Origin: Salimicrobium humidisoli
GTDB lineage: Bacteria; Bacillota; Bacilli; Bacillales; Halobacillaceae
Direction of reading: 5' to 3'
DNA length: 34,360 bases
NCBI RefSeq assembly: GCF_002295105.1
Contig: NZ_NSGH01000022.1
Span: 1-34,360 of the forward strand
The notes beneath the pieces are model-generated. The model did no database searches, had not been told where the DNA came from, and was given only the letters and a program-made list of their open reading frames with translations. Both the position numbers and the translations under genes were made by a program. The first letter of the stretch is position 1. Every line of letters begins with the position of its first letter. This document shows positions 29,258 through 34,360 of the stretch, one piece after another.

Positions 29258-29332
29258 AAGAACAGCACATCGCCTCCCGACGGGCCCGGCCTCAACTTGT
29301 GCCGACGCCTCAGGAGTCTCCGTGCTGTTCTT
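29258..29332 (-). terminator. large hairpin between metS and tatD
   Basis: A perfect 11-bp basal stem AAGAACAGCAC / GTGCTGTTCTT encloses a GC-rich 53-base interior that can pair further. On the minus strand it is followed by TTGTTATCGTTTTGTTTT. The simplest reading is the metS terminator, though the interior is unusually large. Confidence 0.6.
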
Positions 29333-29396
29333 CAAAAAATCCGGAAACCGGCGGGAACACCCGATTCCCGTTATCTGTTTTATCCCGAACGTTTCC

Positions 29397-31352
<1,956 letters not shown>

Positions 31353-31396
31353 TTATAATTACGAGACTTCTTATAAATAGTCATTCCTAACTTTAA

Positions 31397-31426
31397 AATA
31401 TACCGAAAATAGGTCCGCCCTGTCAA
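31397..31426 (-). promoter_or_regulatory. metS promoter
   Basis: On the minus strand TTGACA (31421-31426), an 18-base spacer and TATATT (31397-31402), about 55 bases before the metS start and divergent from abrB. Confidence 0.8.
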
Positions 31427-31527
31427 AAAATCGGGGTTTATTAAGGATACACCCTCCCTTCCCGAAACAGGTATAGACACCCGTATACAGACATGTAAAA
31501 GTTTTTTCGTTATTTAGAACATGCTAA

Positions 31528-31556
31528 TTGACATGATTGGCAAACTTTGGTATTAT
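31528..31556 (+). promoter_or_regulatory. abrB promoter
   Basis: Plus strand TTGACA (31528-31533), a 17-base spacer and TATTAT (31551-31556), about 60 bases before the abrB start. Confidence 0.85.
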
Positions 31557-31568
31557 GATTCCGAACCA

Positions 31569-31576
31569 TCGTCGAA
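31569..31576 (+). promoter_or_regulatory. possible degenerate Spo0A box in the abrB leader
   Basis: CGTCGAAA, just downstream of the predicted start, differs by one base from the 0A-box core TGTCGAA. In B. subtilis Spo0A represses abrB from boxes at this place. A short match such as this can arise by chance. Confidence 0.25.
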
Positions 31577-31616
31577 ATCAGACGACTAACTTTTGAAGTA
31601 AGGGGAGAGAAACATT

Positions 31617-31889
31617 ATGAAATCTACTGGAATCGTCCGTAAAGTGGACGAACTGGGACGCGTCGTTATTCCTATCGAATTACGCCGTACCCTGGACATC
31701 AATGAGAAAGATGCGTTGGAGATATACGTAGACGACGACCGCATCGTTCTTAAGAAATACCAGCCATCCATGGCTTGTCAGGTCACCGGGGAAGTGGCTG
31801 ATGACAACATTAAGCTCGCAGGCGGCAATCTGGTTCTCAGTAAAGAAGGCGCCGAACAGCTGGTCAAAGAAATCCAGAGCAAGTTCTGA
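31617..31889 (+). CDS. abrB: transition-state regulator AbrB
   Basis: Global DNA-binding regulator that holds back stationary-phase genes during growth. The 90-residue protein has the swapped-hairpin AbrB DNA-binding domain (1-52; STGIVRKVDELGRVVIPIEL, with the conserved arginines) and a C-terminal multimerisation domain. AAGGGGAG lies about 9 bases before the ATG. It is transcribed away from metS against the general gene direction, exactly as in B. subtilis. Its retention without nearby sporulation genes is of interest. Confidence 0.97.
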   Translation: MKSTGIVRKVDELGRVVIPIELRRTLDINEKDALEIYVDDDRIVLKKYQPSMACQVTGEVADDNIKLAGGNLVLSKEGAEQLVKEIQSKF

Positions 31890-31907
31890 TTTTAAGACCT
31901 CTTTTTA

Positions 31908-31963
31908 AAAAAGAAAGCACTTTTACCAACACAGAGAGAAGGTAAAAGTGCTTCTTTTTTATT
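31908..31963. terminator. bidirectional terminator between abrB and rsmI
   Basis: Stem AAGCACTTTTACC / GGTAAAAGTGCTT with T-runs on both strands, between two convergent genes. Confidence 0.9.
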
Positions 31964-31965
31964 TT

Positions 31966-32835
31966 TTAATCCTCTTCCACGTGGTAAGCCCGGTACACTT
32001 CGCGTTTCGGCATACCTCGCTCCACCGCTACTTTTTTGACGGCTTCTTTGTCTCTCATCCCTTCCTCCACGTAGGATCCGACGTGTTCCTCCAGAGTGAG
32101 CGAATCCCACCAGGACGATTTCTCTTCCTCTTCGCCTCCTTCGACCACGATACAGAACTCGCCTTTCAGTTCCGTTTCCTCCACCCAGGTGAGGACGTCG
32201 GAGAGATCTCCCCGCAGAAACTCCTCATACTGTTTCGTCAGTTCGCGGGCAAAAGAAACGCGACGATCACCGAACACCTCGTATAAATCCTGCGTCATCT
32301 GTTTCAGACGGTGGGGAGATTCATAAAATACCATCGTTTCCGGAAAGCTCTTCCACTTTTCCAGTTCCTTCACTCTGTCCTTCTTTTTCCGGGGTAAAAA
32401 TCCGTAGTAAAAGAAGTGGTCCGCCGGCAGCCCCGAACCGACCAGGGCGACGAGTGCCGCGTTGGCGCCGGGAAGTACGACGACCGGAATATCTTCTGCC
32501 ACAGCCTGACTTATGATCTCCTCCCCGGGATCCGAAATCCCCGGCATTCCGGCATCACTGACCAGCGCTACGGAAAGGCCGTCCCCGAGCCAGGCGATCA
32601 GTTCCTCCGCCCGGCTTTTCCGGTTATGTTCGTGGTAACTGATCAGAGGGGTGTCAATATCATAGTGCCGGGTCAATTTCTTCGTGTTGCGGGTATCTTC
32701 CGCTGCAATCTTATCGACCGACTGTAACGTATGCACGGCCCGGTACGTCATATCCTCGAGATTCCCGATCGGGGTCGGAACGATGTACAACGTACCTTCC
32801 TCCTTATTTCCCCGGAAACTTTTTTGCGTCTTCAT
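31966..32835 (-). CDS. rsmI: 16S rRNA (cytidine1402-2'-O)-methyltransferase
   Basis: Methylates the ribose of C1402 in the decoding centre. The 289-residue SAM-dependent TP-methylase-fold enzyme has YIVPTPIGNLEDMTYRA (about 17-33), AAEDTRNTKKL, SDAGMPGISDPG (about 93-104) and VFYESPHRL. GGGAG lies upstream. The ATG overlaps the yazA stop by 4 bases. It is the last gene of the trmN6-yazA-rsmI operon. Confidence 0.96.
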   Translation of the reverse strand: MKTQKSFRGNKEEGTLYIVPTPIGNLEDMTYRAVHTLQSVDKIAAEDTRNTKKLTRHYDIDTPLISYHEHNRKSRAEELIAWLGDGLSVALVSDAGMPGISDPGEEIISQAVAEDIPVVVLPGANAALVALVGSGLPADHFFYYGFLPRKKKDRVKELEKWKSFPETMVFYESPHRLKQMTQDLYEVFGDRRVSFARELTKQYEEFLRGDLSDVLTWVEETELKGEFCIVVEGGEEEEKSSWWDSLTLEEHVGSYVEEGMRDKEAVKKVAVERGMPKREVYRAYHVEED

Positions 32836-33089
32836 CCTTCATCCACTCCCTGTATAAGCTTTTCCTTGGCTGTGCGGGACAGTTTTTTTATTCTGTATTC
32901 TTCCCGGAGGGCCTCGCTTTTCGTCGAAAATATTTTCGTATAGACGACTTCAAAAGGAGCTCTGCCTCTCGTATACTTCGCTCCCTGTCCTGCCTCATGT
33001 TTTTTCAGACGTGCGGGAAGGTTGTTCGTGTATCCTGTATACAGCGTGTGATCCCGGCACTTGAGGACGTAGACGATGTGCTCATCCAT
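32832..33089 (-). CDS. yazA: GIY-YIG domain protein YazA
   Basis: Small single-domain protein of the GIY-YIG endonuclease superfamily (UPF0213); its cellular role is not established. In 85 residues the motif is seen as YVLKC...LYTGYTNNL (6-24), with the catalytic-type arginine in LPARLKKH and a conserved glutamate in EYRIKKL. I chose the ATG at 33089, which overlaps the trmN6 stop by 8 bases and gives the family length. Its ribosome site (CGGAA) is weak, so translational coupling is likely. Confidence 0.9.
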   Translation of the reverse strand: MDEHIVYVLKCRDHTLYTGYTNNLPARLKKHEAGQGAKYTRGRAPFEVVYTKIFSTKSEALREEYRIKKLSRTAKEKLIQGVDEG

Positions 33090-33822
33090 ACAGCATCTGT
33101 TCCGCTTCGTGCGTGTAATTACCGTCTTCCTCATATACATAGAGAGGAGGCAGAACACTGAGACCCGGGTTTCCGTCCCGTACCCCTTCGATCAGCAGCA
33201 TATTCGCTTCTTTCTTCGCATTCGGATAAACGAAACGGACCCGCTTCGGTTCCAGTTTATACTTGCGGAACGCCTCGATGATTTCGACGAAACGTTCGGG
33301 CCGGTGAACCATAGCTACTTTTCCGCCGGATTTTGCCAGTCGGGAGGATGCTTCCACCACTTCTTCAAGCGTACAGGCGACTTCGTGACGTGCGATCTTC
33401 AAATGTTCATTTTCGTTCCTCATTACGCCATCCGTCGTCTTGAAGTACGGCGGATTCACGGTTACAAGATCGAATTTATCATTTTTGAAATAAGCCGGCA
33501 TCTCCCTCAGATCTCCGTGGATCATGGACACCTGCTCTGCCGCTCTGTTCAGCTCCACATTCCGGACGGCCATGTCATACAGCCGCTCCTGAATCTCCAC
33601 GCCGGTGATCGGCACGTTGGAGTGGTTAAGGAAAAAGAGGGGCAGCACCCCGTTCCCGGTACATAAATCAAGAATCTTCCCCTTCGTCCGCGGAAGAGAG
33701 GCGAATCTCGCCAGAAAAGCGGCATCCAGAGAGAATGCGAATACGCTCGGGCTCTGTATAATTCGTCTGTTTTCTTCTGCAAGCAGATAATCTATTCTTT
33801 CGTCTTCGTATAAGTGAACCAC
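33082..33822 (-). CDS. trmN6: tRNA(1)(Val) (adenine37-N6)-methyltransferase-like (YabB)
   Basis: SAM-dependent N6-adenine methyltransferase family. In 246 residues the SAM loop is LDLCTGNGVLPLFF (51-64), the acidic ribose-binding GVEIQERL follows, and the N6-adenine catalytic motif is NPPY (123-126). The GTG start at 33822 has GGGAGGAAAAGGG upstream. A group II intron ends 33 bp before the start codon, so the upstream gene (yabA in B. subtilis) is displaced and transcription must cross the intron or start near its end. Confidence 0.92.
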   Translation of the reverse strand: MVHLYEDERIDYLLAEENRRIIQSPSVFAFSLDAAFLARFASLPRTKGKILDLCTGNGVLPLFFLNHSNVPITGVEIQERLYDMAVRNVELNRAAEQVSMIHGDLREMPAYFKNDKFDLVTVNPPYFKTTDGVMRNENEHLKIARHEVACTLEEVVEASSRLAKSGGKVAMVHRPERFVEIIEAFRKYKLEPKRVRFVYPNAKKEANMLLIEGVRDGNPGLSVLPPLYVYEEDGNYTHEAEQMLYG

Positions 33823-33854
33823 GTTCCCTTTTCCTCCCGCCTGATATGAATAAA

Positions 33855-34360
33855 ATCGAGTAGGAGGAGGTGACTAGCCTCCGTCCTCTCCCACCACCGT
33901 ACGTACGGTTCCGTATACGGCGGTTTCATAAAATTCAACGTGCATTCAATGATTTTAAACCCATACGTTGCCAATAGTGGTCATTGAGCGTGCGATGGAG
34001 AATTGGGCTACTGGCTATACGCCAGTAGCCTTTTCTTGTATTTCCCCATTCGAAGGCTTTCGCCTTTGTCACTCCCAATGCTATTAAATTCTTCACTTTG
34101 GCCTTGGGCAGTTTCCACTCTTTCCAACGAATCATTCGAAGTCTTCTCTTCAACCATTCCATCATTCTTTTGAAAATCGATGGCGTTTCCGCCAGGCGAA
34201 AGTAGTTATACCATCCGATAAGAAACTCATTAATTTTCTCAATACGGTATGTCATATCGGTACTCCACTTTCGACTCGTCCATTGGCGTAAACGTTGTTT
34301 AGCCTTGTGAACCGAATCTTTGTGGACGCGCACTCTAGCCTTTCCTTTCACCGAAGGTGT
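33855..34360 (-). mobile_element. group II intron, 3' part (runs off the window)
   Basis: After the maturase stop, the minus strand shows a domain V hairpin (ACCGCCGTATACGG / CCGTACGTACGGTGG, about 33892-33925) and a domain VI-like hairpin (GGACGGAGGC...CTCCTCC), ending in CTACTCGAT at 33855. The CGC triad in domain V and the CTACTCGAT end suggest a class C (IIC) intron. The 5' part lies beyond the window. Confidence 0.85.
33935..34360 (-). CDS. ltrA: group II intron reverse transcriptase/maturase, C-terminal part
   Basis: About 141 C-terminal residues of an intron-encoded reverse transcriptase are visible; the reading frame is open to the window edge. The segment is the maturase (X/GIIM) domain: LRQWTSRKWSTDMTYRIEKI, FLIGWYNYFRLAETPSIF, then RRLRMIRWKEWK and a basic C-terminus with YWRIASSPILHRTLNDHYW. 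This domain binds intron RNA for splicing. No frameshift is seen in the visible part. Whether the reverse-transcriptase domain is intact cannot be judged. Confidence 0.9.
   Translation of the reverse strand, partial: TPSVKGKARVRVHKDSVHKAKQRLRQWTSRKWSTDMTYRIEKINEFLIGWYNYFRLAETPSIFKRMMEWLKRRLRMIRWKEWKLPKAKVKNLIALGVTKAKAFEWGNTRKGYWRIASSPILHRTLNDHYWQRMGLKSLNAR

Overview
The window is a core, near-origin segment of a low-GC Gram-positive (Firmicutes) chromosome. It is colinear with the Bacillus subtilis block running from trmN6 (yabB) and abrB down to lysS and a rRNA operon, shown here in reverse, so nearly every gene is on the minus strand. Type III pantothenate kinase (coaX), AbrB, Veg, SpoVG, Ctc and a YabR-type S1 protein point to Bacillaceae rather than Staphylococcaceae. 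The genes that B. subtilis carries here for sporulation or germination (yabG, sspF, fin, spoVT, yabP, yabQ, spoIIE, yabS, yabT) are all absent. Acidic protein tails (Ctc, FtsH) and a moderate GC content would suit a moderately halophilic, non-spore-forming member such as a Marinococcus-like organism. That name is inference; the absences and the synteny are what I can see.

Layout, low to high coordinate. 1-435: 5' end of a 16S rRNA gene with its leader and two tandem promoters. 436-4767: lysS, folK-folB-folP and cysK, with the pab genes and dusB missing. 4832-5142: a cluster of structured repeats. 5191-11023: hslO-coaX, ftsH, hprT-tilS. 11243-11393: a tRNA-Met/tRNA-Glu pair on the plus strand, opposite to the surrounding genes. 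11548-15761: yabR, divIC, and a flippase-mazG-rqcP operon. 15899-23257: mfd, pth, ctc, prs and glmU. 23520-26010: spoVG, purR, ispE, veg. 26095-26408: a second cluster of the same repeats, whose last copy runs into the ksgA stop codon. 26402-31340: ksgA-rnmV, an AT-rich orphan gene, tatD and metS. 31617-31889: abrB on the plus strand. 31966-33822: the rsmI-yazA-trmN6 operon. 33855-34360: the 3' end of a group II intron with the C-terminus of its reverse transcriptase/maturase.

Functionally the block is housekeeping: tRNA and rRNA synthesis and modification (lysS, metS, tilS, ksgA, rsmI, rnmV, trmN6), translation and ribosome rescue (pth, ctc, rqcP), folate, CoA, isoprenoid, nucleotide and cell-wall precursor synthesis (fol genes, coaX, ispE, prs, hprT, glmU), repair and quality control (mfd, mazG, ftsH, hslO), division (divIC) and global regulation (abrB, spoVG, purR, veg). 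Many promoters can be read directly, including a sigma-B-type promoter before ctc, a sigma-H-like site before spoVG and paired PurBoxes before purR.

The most unusual signal is a family of about 123-bp tandem, imperfectly palindromic repeats at two loci. The stems co-vary between copies, so the structure is kept while the sequence changes. At both loci the same flank supplies the -35 hexamer of an outward promoter (cysK, veg), and both lie where B. subtilis has a gene that is missing here. I saw no dedicated novel multi-gene system.
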